DNA from: Alphaproteobacteria bacterium
GTDB taxonomy: Bacteria; Pseudomonadota; Alphaproteobacteria; TMED109
Assembly: GCA_022819905.1 (NCBI GenBank)
Contig: JAJEGJ010000047.1
Span: 1 to 64,000 of the forward strand
DNA: 64,000 bases
Direction: 5' to 3'
A model generated the notes under the pieces. The model was not told the DNA's origin, did no database searches, and saw only the letters and a list, made by a program, of their open reading frames with translations. A program made the translations under genes and the position numbers. Each line of letters opens with the position of its first letter. Positions within the stretch are counted from its first letter, which is position 1. Shown piece by piece: positions 15,396 to 25,003 of this stretch.

Positions 15396-18152
15396 ATGAC
15401 GAACGTTCCTGACGATTCGACAGTCTGCCGGACCTCGACGGATGGTCCCGGCGCCTCCGTCATGGGGGCACGAGGGTCCGTGGCCGTAACTCGTGGCGGC
15501 TCCTCCTGGGGAAGGCCCATCGGAACCAGCGCCCGAGCGTGGCCTGCCGCAGCCTTGACGCTCATGGTGTTTGGCCTGTTCGTGCTGGCCGGCGTCACGT
15601 CCGGCGCGCAGACGGCCCTGGCGCAGGAAGGCTGCCAGCTCACTCCCGGTGTCACGCCCCCTCCGGAGCCGACCGTGACCGCGCAGGACGTGGAAGACGG
15701 CAGCGCCACCCTGATGGAGTTCGCGCTGGCCGCGAGGGCGGAGTTCAAGAGCAGGGGTTCAGAGACACTGACGTCGGAACAGCTTGCCTTCGCCGGGTGC
15801 CGGCTTCGGCTGGAAGGCGGTCCGGCGCGTTCCGGGTCCACGTACCTCGTGACGCTGACCCCCGACGGCCGGGTGTTCCTCCACGCGAAGGACATGTCCC
15901 TCTCGGCCGGCAGCCTGAAGCCGGCGATCTACGCCGGGATTCTTTCGGCGCTCGGTATTCCCCGGGCGGTCCTGGCGGGCCTGGCGTCTCCGGATCCCGC
16001 TGCCAGGGGCCGCGCGCAGTCCATGCTGCTCCAGCAGCTGCGAAGCGAACCGCACGCACCGTTCGACCTGACCAGCGCCGTGGCGGGCGTTCGACCCGGC
16101 ATCCCCGGGGCGAGCGGCTACGCCGGTGCTTATGTCTCGGTCAACACGGAGCAGCCGTTCGTGTTGCTCGCCGGGTTCGATCTCGATGCATCTCATTTGG
16201 CGGACGAAGTCGTCGACTACGGCAGCCCGGCGATCACCGCCCGGGAAGTGGTCGATCGCGAGACGCTGAAGGCATTCGTCACGGAAGCGTTGCGTTTCCT
16301 TGTCGGGACCCAGAGAAACGTGCGCTCCGCGGCGGAAGCCAGGGCGGCACTGGCGAAGGCCAGGCTCGCGCTCAGAGATCCGAGCGGGCCATGGCGGCAC
16401 GGCTCCGTCTATCTCTACGTGCTGGACCGCACCAGCAACGTCATCATGTTTCATGGGGCGTTTCCGAACCGGTTCGAGCTCCGGCCCCTGGTGCCGACCG
16501 TCCGCGACGTGGTGACCGGAAGGCTGGTCCTGCCGCAGGTCCTCGAGGCGGCGAGCAGCAGCCCGGAAGGCGGCTTCGTGGAGTATTTCTGGGACGACCC
16601 CTCGGACGACAGCGACAGAGCCGACATCCCGAAGCTGGGGTATGCGAGAGAGTTCACCCGAACGATCACGACCAGCAGAGGGAACGAAATCAGCACCAAC
16701 CTCGTCATCGGCTCGGGCGTCTATCTGCGAGAGCCTGAGACAGCCGCCGCGGACCCGAACGCAGTGGTCGAGGCCATACTGCCCCAGATGATGCGCGCCA
16801 TGACCGCGAGCACGGTGGATGCCGTGTCCAGCCGCATCGAGCAGGCGACTTCCGAGACCTCGCCGTCCCGGGAACTCAGCCTTGGCGGTACCACCACGCT
16901 TCCCGACGCCCTGCTGGCTAACCGGCATGCGCTGGAGGGCGGCAGCTTCGATCTCGGTCGGCTGCTTGCTGGCTCTTCCTTCACCTTGGCGCTTGACGCG
17001 GCGGACACCGGGAGGGGCGGTCTGGTCGGGAACCTGACGCTCTGGGGAAGCGGCGACTACCGCAACTTCTCGGGCGGCGGGCAGGATGCGCTGGCCTACG
17101 ACGGCGACGTGACGAGCGCCAGCCTCGGGGTCGACACCAAGCTCGGCCCCGACGTGTTGACAGGGGTGTCGGTGGCACGGGCACGAGGGACTGCGGATTA
17201 CTCGGACTCCAATGCCAGCTCGGGCGAACTCACGACGACCGTCACGAGCATCAACCCCTACGTGGGTTGGCAGGCCCCGGGCGGCATGAACCTGTGGGCG
17301 ACGGTCGGCTATGGCTCCGGCGAGGTCGAAGTCGACGACTCGACGGGCACGCAAGTGAGCGACCTCTCGCAGCAGATGGCGGCGGCAGGCGTCAGCGGGC
17401 CGCTGGTGGCCAGCGACGGGCTTATCGCCGGCGGCACCACGAGCCTGAGGTTAAAGGGCGAAACCGCCTTCACACGCGCGGAACTCGACGGGTCTGAGGC
17501 CCTTGAGAGCATGACGTTGAATGCCAACCGGCACCGGCTGATGCTCCAGGGCTCCCATGTCCAGGACCTTGCCTCGGGTGCCACGCTCACCCCGTCGATC
17601 GAGATCGGCGTCCGGAATGACGGCGGGGACGGTGAGACCGGCACCAGCGTCGAAGCCGGTGGCGGGCTGTACTACGCCGACCAGGCCACCGGGCTTACCG
17701 TGGGAGCCCGGGCCCGGACCTTGCTGACGCATAGCGGCGACTACGAAGAATGGGGCGTAAGCGGTCTGATTCGACTGGACCCGGGCGCGGCCGGCCAGGG
17801 GCTCGCGCTCAGCGTGCGGCCGGCGTGGGGGCAGACCGCCAGCGGCGTGCAACGGTTGTGGCAGACAGGCGTGATCGGCGGGGCGGAACCTGGCGGCGAG
17901 GCCAACGGGCGACTGGACGCGCGCGTGGGCTACGGGATGGCGTTGTTCAAAGGTCACTTCCTGGGGACACCGGAGGTGGCGCTTGCACTATCCGAGGTCG
18001 GCCATGAATGGGGATTGGGTTGGAGGCTGGGGCTGGCCGGGGGCAAGCCCGTCTCCTTCAACCTCGGCCTCGAGGCGACACGGTGGGAGCCTGCAGACGC
18101 CACAACGGCGTCGGAGAGCCGGATCGGGCTCAGCGCGACCATGCTCTGGTAG
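15396..18152 (+). CDS. Outer-membrane autotransporter-type barrel with Cache-like sensor passenger
   Basis: 918 residues. An extended N-terminus is followed by a hydrophobic signal segment ALTLMVFGLFVLAGVTSGAQ and ALAQEG (cleavage about residue 77). Residues about 95-460 form two PAS-like Cache modules; the second has the Cache_2 hallmarks GSVYLYVLDRTSNVIMFHG, GGFVEYFWDD, PKLGYAREF and NLVIGSGVYL. The last about 330 residues alternate polar and hydrophobic strands with many Gly and Asp (WGSGDYRNFSGGGQDALAYD, LGVDTKLGPDVLTGVSVARA) and end in hydrophobic residue plus aromatic (ATMLW), like an autotransporter beta-barrel. So a small-molecule sensor is predicted on the cell surface. Ligand and partner are unknown. 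A strong hairpin follows the stop. Confidence 0.85.
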   Translation: MTNVPDDSTVCRTSTDGPGASVMGARGSVAVTRGGSSWGRPIGTSARAWPAAALTLMVFGLFVLAGVTSGAQTALAQEGCQLTPGVTPPPEPTVTAQDVEDGSATLMEFALAARAEFKSRGSETLTSEQLAFAGCRLRLEGGPARSGSTYLVTLTPDGRVFLHAKDMSLSAGSLKPAIYAGILSALGIPRAVLAGLASPDPAARGRAQSMLLQQLRSEPHAPFDLTSAVAGVRPGIPGASGYAGAYVSVNTEQPFVLLAGFDLDASHLADEVVDYGSPAITAREVVDRETLKAFVTEALRFLVGTQRNVRSAAEARAALAKARLALRDPSGPWRHGSVYLYVLDRTSNVIMFHGAFPNRFELRPLVPTVRDVVTGRLVLPQVLEAASSSPEGGFVEYFWDDPSDDSDRADIPKLGYAREFTRTITTSRGNEISTNLVIGSGVYLREPETAAADPNAVVEAILPQMMRAMTASTVDAVSSRIEQATSETSPSRELSLGGTTTLPDALLANRHALEGGSFDLGRLLAGSSFTLALDAADTGRGGLVGNLTLWGSGDYRNFSGGGQDALAYDGDVTSASLGVDTKLGPDVLTGVSVARARGTADYSDSNASSGELTTTVTSINPYVGWQAPGGMNLWATVGYGSGEVEVDDSTGTQVSDLSQQMAAAGVSGPLVASDGLIAGGTTSLRLKGETAFTRAELDGSEALESMTLNANRHRLMLQGSHVQDLASGATLTPSIEIGVRNDGGDGETGTSVEAGGGLYYADQATGLTVGARARTLLTHSGDYEEWGVSGLIRLDPGAAGQGLALSVRPAWGQTASGVQRLWQTGVIGGAEPGGEANGRLDARVGYGMALFKGHFLGTPEVALALSEVGHEWGLGWRLGLAGGKPVSFNLGLEATRWEPADATTASESRIGLSATMLW

Positions 18153-18168
18153 GGAAGGGGAACCGGCA

Positions 18169-18197
18169 CGCGGGCTTCGCCTCGGGCGAAGCCCGCG
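18169..18197 (+). terminator. Strong hairpin after the autotransporter gene
   Basis: CGCGGGCTTCGCC (18169-18181), TCG loop, GGCGAAGCCCGCG (18185-18197): 13-bp perfect stem 16 nt after the stop. There is no T-run, so termination may need Rho or the hairpin may protect the transcript. Confidence 0.65.
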
Positions 18198-18601
18198 CCT
18201 GCTGCAGGGTGCCAGTACTATTTCCCGCCGCCTGCCGGGGTGGCGGCGGGGAGTACGCATCCACGAGGGCCATCCGCTCGAAGGTGCTCGGCATACATGG
18301 CCTCCGCGGCCACGAGTTGGAGAGCCGGGTTGCCGGGCGGCCTTGCCACGTTGTCGTCGGATGTCAGGTCTGCACTGCTCATGGCTGCCCCCGTTGTCTT
18401 TGTCCGGGGCCTGCATTTCCGCCCTGCCGGCCATGGTTCTACCTGAACGGGATCGGCTCTAGACTCGCGATTTCGCTTCAACCCGGTTCCTGAGGTAGCG
18501 CTAGCGTGAGTTCCATTTATTTCACACCCTGGCGCCGGCAGAGCGCACGCCGAAGAGCCCGAAACGCGAACGGTGACGGCACGGCGACAAAGGAATTGAT
18601 C

Positions 18602-18847
18602 ATGTCGGCGCAGACGGTGGAAGAGGCCGAATTGATTTTCGAGATCTTCAAGAACACGCCCGCCAGGTCGAAGGTGTTGCTGCCGCAAGCGGCCATGGCA
18701 AAGGTGTATCGATGGGCGGGCATGTGGGACCGGATGCTTCAGTTGACCGAGGAACTGGGAGATCCCGATCACCCGGCTTCCGAACGCGAAGAGGCCACAT
18801 CGTTCCTCGAGAACGATGACTCGAAGCCGGCATCCAGCAAGCGATAG
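18602..18847 (+). CDS. Small hypothetical protein
   Basis: 81 residues from ATG 18602 with AAGGAA about 5 nt upstream: SAQTVEEAELIFEIFKNTPA, RSKVLLPQAAMAKVYRWAGM and WDRMLQLTEELGDPDHPASE. No family recognised; helical, acidic C-terminal tail. Good ribosome site and a hairpin after the stop favour a real gene. No operon partner. Confidence 0.5.
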   Translation: MSAQTVEEAELIFEIFKNTPARSKVLLPQAAMAKVYRWAGMWDRMLQLTEELGDPDHPASEREEATSFLENDDSKPASSKR

Positions 18848-18859
18848 CGCCAACCGCAT

Positions 18860-18883
18860 GCCCCGCGATTTCGGACGCGGGGC
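18860..18883 (+). terminator. Hairpin after the small hypothetical gene
   Basis: GCCCCGCG, 8-nt loop, CGCGGGGC, beginning 13 nt after the TAG at 18845-18847. No T-run follows. Confidence 0.5.
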
Positions 18884-19465
18884 GATCGAACGCTGGGCGT
18901 TTACCCGGGGGCGCGAACCGCGCGCAGGCAACGTCCAGGCCGAAGGGGGCGTTGCCACTAAGGGGCGGCGGTCGTCGATCGAGAAGCGCCCTTGATGACG
19001 GGCTTGAGAACACGATCGAATGACGGAGCGGGCCTGCGGATTGACGACGATTTGGGCTGGTGGCGCCGAGACCGCTTTCCGGCATCACGAGCCCGCCCGC
19101 ATCAGTTCGGTCAATAGCGGCTATTGCCGAAGGGATTGCCCGATCGCATCCCGCCACCTGGGGCCCGTGGTTGTCTGTCCAGCGCGATGCGGTCGACGTG
19201 GTCGCGACAGCCTGGGAGAGCCCGCTGCCAGCCCGGCGGAAGACCGCAGGCCCCCGGGGAACCTGAACGTGCTTGACAATCGCGTATCAGCCAACAACTT
19301 GTGCGTCTTCTTGGCCGGGGGGCCTCGCGCTCGCCATGCGCTACCCTCCCACGCTAGCAGGGTCAGCCCTCGCGGGCTTGCCCGTATCGGCGGCTTTTCC
19401 GGTCCGGCGGCCGGGCGGCAGCTCCCGACAATTCGAGCGGAAGCCATCCGAATGAGAGTAGCAAC
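18884..19465. other. Intergenic, no gene recognised
   Basis: About 580 bp ahead of the M16 peptidase pair. No recognisable protein or RNA gene on either strand. Confidence 0.45.
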
Positions 19466-20887
19466 GTGATTCCCCGCGCAAGCAGTGCGACCCGGCACCG
19501 CAGTTTGCTGCGGCTGCCGACATCAAGAGATCTGACGTCCTTGTGGCGGCGACTGGCAGTGTCCCTGCAAGCTGTTTCCGTTGTCGGTTTCTCGCTCGGT
19601 GCCCTGACGCCACCTGCGGCCGCCGGTCTGGGGGCCGAAACGTTCACCCTGGCGAACGGCATGCGCGTGGTGGCTGTTCCCATGGAACGGCCCGGTGTGG
19701 TGCACCACGCCGTGTACTACGCGTTTGGCGCGGCGGACGACCCGAGCGGACAGTCTGGAATCGCGCATTTCATCGAACATCTGATGTTCAACGGAACGGG
19801 GACGACCACGGACGGCCAATACAAGCAGATCATCGGGCGCAATGGCGGCAGTACGAACGCCTACACGTCTGCGGATGTCACGGCGTATTACGCGACGATC
19901 GCCCGTGACCGCCTGGAGACGGTCATGCGGCTCGAGGCCGACCGCATGACGGGGGTTGTGTTCAAGCCCGAGAACTTCGAGGCCGAGCGGCAGGTCATCA
20001 TCGAGGAGCGCCTGCAGCGAACCGACAATTCTCCGTCCGGGGTGTTTCGCGAGCAACTGATGGCTGCGGCCTGGCAGGCGCACCCGTACGGGCGTCCGCT
20101 CATCGGTTGGCGCCACGAGATCGAAGCGCTCACCATGGAGCAGGTGGAGGCGTACTACCGCCGCCACTACGGTCCTGCCAATGCGCTCCTGGTCGTCGCC
20201 GGTGACATCGACGCCGAATCGTTGCGTCCACTGGCGGAACGCACGTTCGGAATGGTGCCGGCGGGCGGGGAGCCGGTCCCGCCGAGGCCCATGGAGCCTC
20301 CCCATCGGGCCCGGGTCACTGTCGAGATGGAAGACCCGCGTGTCGCCCGACCCCGGTGGTCCCGGCAATATCCGGCCAGGAGCTATTACTCGGGCACCCC
20401 GCGGGAGTCGGCCACGCTCGACGTGCTCGCGGCTGTGCTGGGTGGAGCGTCCGGCCGGTTGCACCGTGCCCTCGTTGTGCGTCACAAGGTCGCGCTGGCG
20501 GCAGGCGCCTACTTCGACGGCGGCAGTCGGGACGGAGGGTTCTTCCTTGTGTACGCAATGCCCGCTGACGGGACCGACGTTTCCGAAGTCGAGGAAGCGG
20601 TGATCGCCGAGCTTCGGCGCGTGGCCGAGGAGGGCGTCGAGGAAAGGGAGGTGCAGCGGGCTGCCTATCGGTTTGCCGCCGGGGAGATCTACGCTCGCGA
20701 CGACGTGTCCACCGTTGCGGAATTCGTCGGGAGCACCCTCATCAAGGGCGGGACCCTGCAGGACCTCGACGGGTACATCGAGATGGTGCGTTCGATTTCA
20801 GCCGCCGACCTGGCCGGCGCGGCGGGCGCGCTGCTGGCTGAGCAGGCGACGGTGACCGGAATTCTCCGCCCGGGAGACGCCGAGTGA
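19466..20887 (+). CDS. M16 family zinc metallopeptidase, catalytic subunit
   Basis: 473 residues with a long N-terminus and signal peptide (VSVVGFSLGALTPPAAAGL). The inverted zinc motif HxxEH is HFIEH at residues 101-105, followed by LMFNGT, and the third ligand Glu is in VIIEERLQRTDN about 75 residues later. This is the pitrilysin/processing-peptidase group, periplasmic here. RHYGPANALLVVAGDID is the standard end of the first half. Its stop overlaps the GTG of the next gene (GTGA). Such active/inactive M16 pairs are common in alphaproteobacteria and act as heterodimers; the substrate is unknown. Confidence 0.93.
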   Translation: MIPRASSATRHRSLLRLPTSRDLTSLWRRLAVSLQAVSVVGFSLGALTPPAAAGLGAETFTLANGMRVVAVPMERPGVVHHAVYYAFGAADDPSGQSGIAHFIEHLMFNGTGTTTDGQYKQIIGRNGGSTNAYTSADVTAYYATIARDRLETVMRLEADRMTGVVFKPENFEAERQVIIEERLQRTDNSPSGVFREQLMAAAWQAHPYGRPLIGWRHEIEALTMEQVEAYYRRHYGPANALLVVAGDIDAESLRPLAERTFGMVPAGGEPVPPRPMEPPHRARVTVEMEDPRVARPRWSRQYPARSYYSGTPRESATLDVLAAVLGGASGRLHRALVVRHKVALAAGAYFDGGSRDGGFFLVYAMPADGTDVSEVEEAVIAELRRVAEEGVEEREVQRAAYRFAAGEIYARDDVSTVAEFVGSTLIKGGTLQDLDGYIEMVRSISAADLAGAAGALLAEQATVTGILRPGDAE

Positions 20888-22209
20888 GACACTTCCTGCG
20901 AAACGTCGCCGCGGCGGTGCTCGCGACCAGCATCGCGCTGGCCGTCTCCAGCGCGTCGGCCGCCACCTCGCCGGTCGAGGTGGTCAAGTCGCCGCAGGGC
21001 ACCGAAGCCTGGCTGCGCCGCGATTCGTCACTTCCCATCGTGTCCTTGGCGTTCCGGTTCACGGGCGGTGCGGCGCTCGACGCCCCCGGGAAGGAGGGCC
21101 TCGCCCAGTTCATGGCGGCGCTGCTGGACGAGGGAGCGGGTCCGTATGACGCGGTTGCGTTTCGGGATCGCCTCGATGACCGGGCCATTCGGCTGTCCTT
21201 CTCTGCCGGGCGCGACAGCCTGTTCGGCACCCTCCACACGCTTCGAGAAAACGTCGAGGAAGCGGCCACGCTGCTCGGGCACGCGCTGGCCCGCCCGCGC
21301 TTCGACGACGAGCCGGTTGCGCGCATCCGCAGCCAGCTGGAAGCGGTTCGGGCCCAGAACGAAACGCGGCCGGGCAGCGTGGGGCGCACGCGGTGGTTTT
21401 CCCTGGTCTTCGGCGACGGGCCGTACGGGCGTCCCTCTGCCGGCACACAGGCAAGCCTTGCGGGAATCAACGTGGAAGATTTGCGCGCCGCGGTCAGCGA
21501 ACGCCTGGTTCGCCGTCGGCTGGTCGTCGGGGTGGCGGGCGACATTGATCGCGAAACGCTTGCCCGCGTGCTCGACCTCGCCTTCGGCGACCTGCCGGCG
21601 GGCGAGCTCCCGGACGAGGCGCCCGAGAACGGGAACTTCGCCGGGCAGGCCGTGCACGTCCCCATGGACATTCCGCAAACGGAGCTCGTGTTCGGCCTGC
21701 CGGGCGTGGCGCGGGATGATGCGGATTTCTTTCCGGCCTTCGTCCTGAACTCCATCCTGGGCGGCGGGACGCCGGGAACGCGGCTCGAGCGGGAAGTCCG
21801 GATAAAGCGCGGGCTCGCCTACAGCATTTACACCTACCTGGCCGACGCCGAGCGCGCCCCGCTTCTGATCGGTGCGACGTCGACGCGCGATGAAGGCGCC
21901 GGGGAAACGGTCGCGGTGGTGCGCAACGTGGTCCGGCGGACGGCGGCGGGCGGGCTCACCGCGGGCGAACTTGCCGATGCCAAGCTCTACATCACCGGTT
22001 CATTTCCGCTTGCTCTCGACAGCACGTCCGAGATTGCCGGCTTTCTCGTGGCGATGCAGACCAACGACTTGGGTATCGATTACCTCGACCGCCGCAACGC
22101 GCTCGTGGAGGCTGTCACGATCGAAGACGTGCAACGCGTGGCCAAACGTCTGCTGGTCGAGGATGCCATGGTCTGGGTGGCAGTCGGCCGCAGCAATCCG
22201 TTCCCGTAG
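20884..22209 (+). CDS. M16 family peptidase-like subunit lacking the zinc motif
   Basis: 441 residues, GTG 20884 overlapping the preceding stop. Signal peptide AAAVLATSIALAVSSASAAT. Fold matches M16 (SLAFRFTGGAALDAPGKEGL, LVVGVAGDIDRETL, FVLNSILGGG, ERAPLLIGATSTRDEGA), but where the partner has HFIEH this has AQFMAALLDEGAG, so zinc cannot be bound. It supplies the substrate-binding half for the upstream catalytic subunit, as in known inactive M16 partners. Confidence 0.92.
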   Translation: MRHFLRNVAAAVLATSIALAVSSASAATSPVEVVKSPQGTEAWLRRDSSLPIVSLAFRFTGGAALDAPGKEGLAQFMAALLDEGAGPYDAVAFRDRLDDRAIRLSFSAGRDSLFGTLHTLRENVEEAATLLGHALARPRFDDEPVARIRSQLEAVRAQNETRPGSVGRTRWFSLVFGDGPYGRPSAGTQASLAGINVEDLRAAVSERLVRRRLVVGVAGDIDRETLARVLDLAFGDLPAGELPDEAPENGNFAGQAVHVPMDIPQTELVFGLPGVARDDADFFPAFVLNSILGGGTPGTRLEREVRIKRGLAYSIYTYLADAERAPLLIGATSTRDEGAGETVAVVRNVVRRTAAGGLTAGELADAKLYITGSFPLALDSTSEIAGFLVAMQTNDLGIDYLDRRNALVEAVTIEDVQRVAKRLLVEDAMVWVAVGRSNPFP

Positions 22210-22542
22210 AGGGGTGACTTGCTAGACTTGCCGCAGACGCGTGATCGCCATCGCCGAAAGTTGCGCGGCCAGGCCCGTTCGACGGCGTGAAAGCGGGGGG
22301 TCCGGCGAGGCTGTCGGCGGATCAACCCACTCCCGTCGATGAAGCCGATCGGGAGCCTGAAGTTCCGGGTTGCGGATCGGGAGCGTGAACTGACCGCCTG
22401 AGGCACTACGGCCTCCGGGAAAACGGAATGTCGGCTCGTTGCTGCGCCGGTCCTTTCCCTCCCGGTCGGCAACGCCGACAGCAAAGACAGGAACGGCCGG
22501 ATATCTGGACATGCGAAGGGGCATGCAGGTCGAAACTCCGCG
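22210..22542. other. Intergenic, no gene recognised
   Basis: 333 bp between the M16 pair and the sterol methyltransferase gene. No clear terminator, promoter or RNA gene seen. Confidence 0.45.
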
Positions 22543-23568
22543 ATGACGACGAGGCTCGCCAGGATCCTGAGTGATCGGAGCGCCCGCGAGAGCGTGGCCG
22601 CCCGTGTCGAAGACTACGAACGCCGGTACGGCGGCGAGTCTCGGGGCGGCAGGGACGAACGCAGGACGGACTACCGGAACTTCGAGAACACCTATTACGA
22701 CCTGGTCACGGATTTCTTCGAGTACGGCTGGGGACAGTCCTTTCACTTCGCGCCTCGCGCCGCAAACGAAACCTTCGCTGCGTCGCTCGCGCGCCACGAG
22801 CATTACATTGCCCACAGGCTGGGGCTGGCGCCCGGGATGACGGCGGTCGACCTGGGCTGCGGCGTCGGTGGGCCCTTGATCGAGATCGCCCGTTTCTCCG
22901 GCGCCCGGATCGTCGGCGTCAACAACAATGCGATGCAGCTTGAGCGGGCGGCGACACGGAGCGAGGCGGCGGGCCTCGGTCACCTGGTCGAATGGCTGAA
23001 GAGCGATTTCATGGAGGTCGACGCGCCGGATGGCTGCTTCGACGCTGCCTATTCCATCGAAGCGACCTGCTGCGCGCCGGACAGGGCGGGTGTCTACGGC
23101 GAGGTCTTCCGCCTGCTGAAGCCGGGGGGGCGTTTCGCAGCCTACGAGTACTGCCTGACCGATCGGTTCGACTTCGACGACCCGGAGCACCGTCGGCTGA
23201 AGGCCGACATCGAGCATGGTGGGGCTCTGCCCGATATCGCCCGGCCGCCGGCGGTCACCGATGCCTTGCGAAACGTCGGCTTCGAACTGCTCGAGGCCCG
23301 CGACCTGGCGGTCGAAGGGCCGCCCGGCATCCCCTGGTATCAGCCGCTCGTCGGCTCCGGCCTGTCATTCGCCAGTTTGAGGAGTTCGGCGGCCGGGCGC
23401 CGGGCGACCCACGGTTCGCTCTGGCTGTTTGAGCGGCTGGGAATTGTGCCGCGCGGCACGACGCAGGTTTCCGGTCTTCTCAACCTTTGCGCGGTTGCCC
23501 TCGCCGAGGCCGGGCGCCTCGGCATCTTCACCCCGATGTATTTCGTTCACGCGCGCAAGCCGGATTAG
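22543..23568 (+). CDS. Sterol C-24 methyltransferase (Erg6/SMT type)
   Basis: 341 residues. SMTs move a methyl from SAM to C-24 of a delta-24 sterol side chain. The eukaryote-type signature regions are all present: YYDLVTDFFEYGWGQSFHFA (residues 51-70, sterol-binding region I), RHEHYIAHRLGL, the SAM motif VDLGCGVGGPLIEIARF (102-117), VGVNNNAMQLERA, YSIEATCCAPDRAGVYGEVF (170-189), LLKPGG, PEHRRLKADIEHG and the C-terminal GIFTPMYFVHARKP. In Erg6 the third region is normally EATCHAP; here His is replaced by Cys. That spread of motifs separates it from general SAM methyltransferases. It opens a cluster of steroid-type genes extending to 37126. Actual substrate is inferred. Confidence 0.93.
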   Translation: MTTRLARILSDRSARESVAARVEDYERRYGGESRGGRDERRTDYRNFENTYYDLVTDFFEYGWGQSFHFAPRAANETFAASLARHEHYIAHRLGLAPGMTAVDLGCGVGGPLIEIARFSGARIVGVNNNAMQLERAATRSEAAGLGHLVEWLKSDFMEVDAPDGCFDAAYSIEATCCAPDRAGVYGEVFRLLKPGGRFAAYEYCLTDRFDFDDPEHRRLKADIEHGGALPDIARPPAVTDALRNVGFELLEARDLAVEGPPGIPWYQPLVGSGLSFASLRSSAAGRRATHGSLWLFERLGIVPRGTTQVSGLLNLCAVALAEAGRLGIFTPMYFVHARKPD

Positions 23569-23808
23569 CGGCGGCCTGGCCGGCACCGGCCCCCGTCTCA
23601 CGAACAGGCCGGACCTGACGGCGCGGGGTCGGTCACGGACGCATGGGCCGACCGCGCGCGGAAGCCGGCGACGGACGAGTCGCGCCTGCGGTCAGCGCCC
23701 GGAGTTCAGCGGAGAACCGTCCCTGCTCAGGTACTGTGACGCCCGCCCCGGGGAAGGGCCACTCGCCGACGACGCCGACCGGCGCGGATACAGTTTGGCG
23801 ACCAGTCG

Positions 23809-24708
23809 CTACCGCACCCGCTGGAGCGCCGTCCGGGTGAAGTCGCGAGCGTCAAGGTCGGTTCCAAACGCGTAGTCCGACCAGACCAGCACGGTGCTCT
23901 TGCCCGTGAGATGGTTGGTCATCGTGATCCTGCTGCTCCGCCAGAAACGATCCAGATATTGCGCATAGTCTTCCATGATCATCGTCTTGAAATGCGCTTC
24001 CCGACGGTCGAAGTACTGGATCTGCATGGAGCGCAGTTCGTCCTTGTCGAGCCAGACCAGTTGCCGGGAGTACCCTGAATCCTCACTCAGCGGAATTCGC
24101 TCGAGAACGATGCATTCGAGTTCGCCGCAAGGCTCGTCCCGCAGGTACCGATGGGTGAACTTCTCGACTTCGATGGTGCCGAGATCCTCATACGAGAACT
24201 CGCTGCCCATGAAAGAGCCGGACTGATTTGCGGAGCTGATGCGCTTGACCCGTTTCAAGGCGGGAAGATAGAGCCACTGGTCGTCCGGCTCGCCCTTGTG
24301 GGCGTGCACGAGGAATGCGGTCCCCCTGACGTCGCGCGGGCGGTCGAACACGAACACGCTACGGTCGCCGTCGTCTGCGACCTCCATCACCTTCAGGCGG
24401 ATTTCGCGGTTGCTTTCCTGCCCCCGCTTGGTGCGCAGGGTCATGATCAGGTTAGACGTGAAGTTGCCAAAACCCTTTTGCCGCTCGCGGGCCTCGGTTG
24501 CGATCCGAAGCCCAGCCTCTTCGGCGGTTTCCGCCTGCCCGACCGGAGGCTCGGCCGCCCAGGCGAAGATGGCAACCAGGATCCCGAACGACGTCAGGAC
24601 CGAGCGGGGAAGAGAAGCGCGAATTACCGTTGCCTTCTGTCGATTGCCGTAGCCGTAACAGGGAGCATTGGAACGCGATGGAAAGGCCCGAGCAGTGAGC
24701 TGACACAT
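23809..24708 (-). CDS. Outer-membrane lipoprotein-sorting (LolA-like) periplasmic protein
   Basis: About 299 residues from ATG 24706-24708 (AGGAG just upstream; farther ATGs lie in or beside an element relic, so they are not used). A hydrophobic signal VLTSFGILVAIFAWAAEPPV is followed by EERQKGFGNFTSNLIMTLRT, ESNREIRLKVMEV, SVFVFDRPRDVRGTAFLVHA, QWLYLPALKRVKRISSANQS, GSFMGSEFSYEDLG and DYAQYLDRFWRSSRI. These are the hallmarks of LolA-fold proteins that travel with MMPL/RND pumps and carry lipids across the periplasm. The RND gene 1.4 kb upstream on the same strand is the likely partner, now separated by a ParDE module and repeats. Confidence 0.85.
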   Translation of the reverse strand: MCQLTARAFPSRSNAPCYGYGNRQKATVIRASLPRSVLTSFGILVAIFAWAAEPPVGQAETAEEAGLRIATEARERQKGFGNFTSNLIMTLRTKRGQESNREIRLKVMEVADDGDRSVFVFDRPRDVRGTAFLVHAHKGEPDDQWLYLPALKRVKRISSANQSGSFMGSEFSYEDLGTIEVEKFTHRYLRDEPCGELECIVLERIPLSEDSGYSRQLVWLDKDELRSMQIQYFDRREAHFKTMIMEDYAQYLDRFWRSSRITMTNHLTGKSTVLVWSDYAFGTDLDARDFTRTALQRVR

Positions 24709-24743
24709 CGACTCCTGCACCTGTTTCAGCATGATAGCACGAC

Positions 24744-24863
24744 TGGGACTCATATCGAGACGTTCACAACCCACGCTGCCAGCTTCCGGTCCGTTTCGCG
24801 GGTCATCGGAATCGGCAGCTCCGAACGCTCCTCGCCGTGCGGTCGCGCCAGTCCCCGACGCCA
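24744..24863 (-). repeat. Decayed end of the TnpB-element family
   Basis: Aligns to 7770-7888, the left repeat and tnpB 3' end of the intact element, at roughly 80 percent identity by eye with one small gap (GGGACTCATATCGA versus GGGACTTATATCGA; CGCGCCAGTCCCCGACGCC in both). The rest of the element is absent. It lies just upstream of the LolA-like gene start and may have displaced its promoter. Confidence 0.8.
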
Positions 24864-25003
24864 TCGAGACGGGCGCGCACCACGCGCTAGCGAAGGTCAT
24901 ACGAGCCGGGTCGAGTGACGGGTGCGGCCTCCTGTGCCAGAAAAAACACGTTCGAATCACATCCTTACCCGATATGGAAGCCCCCCTCAGGTGCCCTCGA
25001 TAA
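24864..25003 (+). repeat. Dispersed repeat, copy A
   Basis: Similar to 25895-26030 (copy B): shared blocks include GACCACGTGCTCGCGAGGGTCAT (A: CACCACGCGCTAGCGAAGGT), CCAGAAAAA and GAAATGGAAnCCCCC. It continues directly from the TnpB-element relic, so both copies are probably debris from the same or a related element. Confidence 0.65.

Noticed and set aside
18648..19157. 169-codon minus-strand frame overlapping the small hypothetical gene
   Set aside because: No ribosome site or family resemblance; the plus-strand gene has a better start and a following hairpin.
24940..24960. tRNA T-arm-like GTTCGAATCAC
   Set aside because: No flanking cloverleaf stems; it is part of the dispersed repeat.
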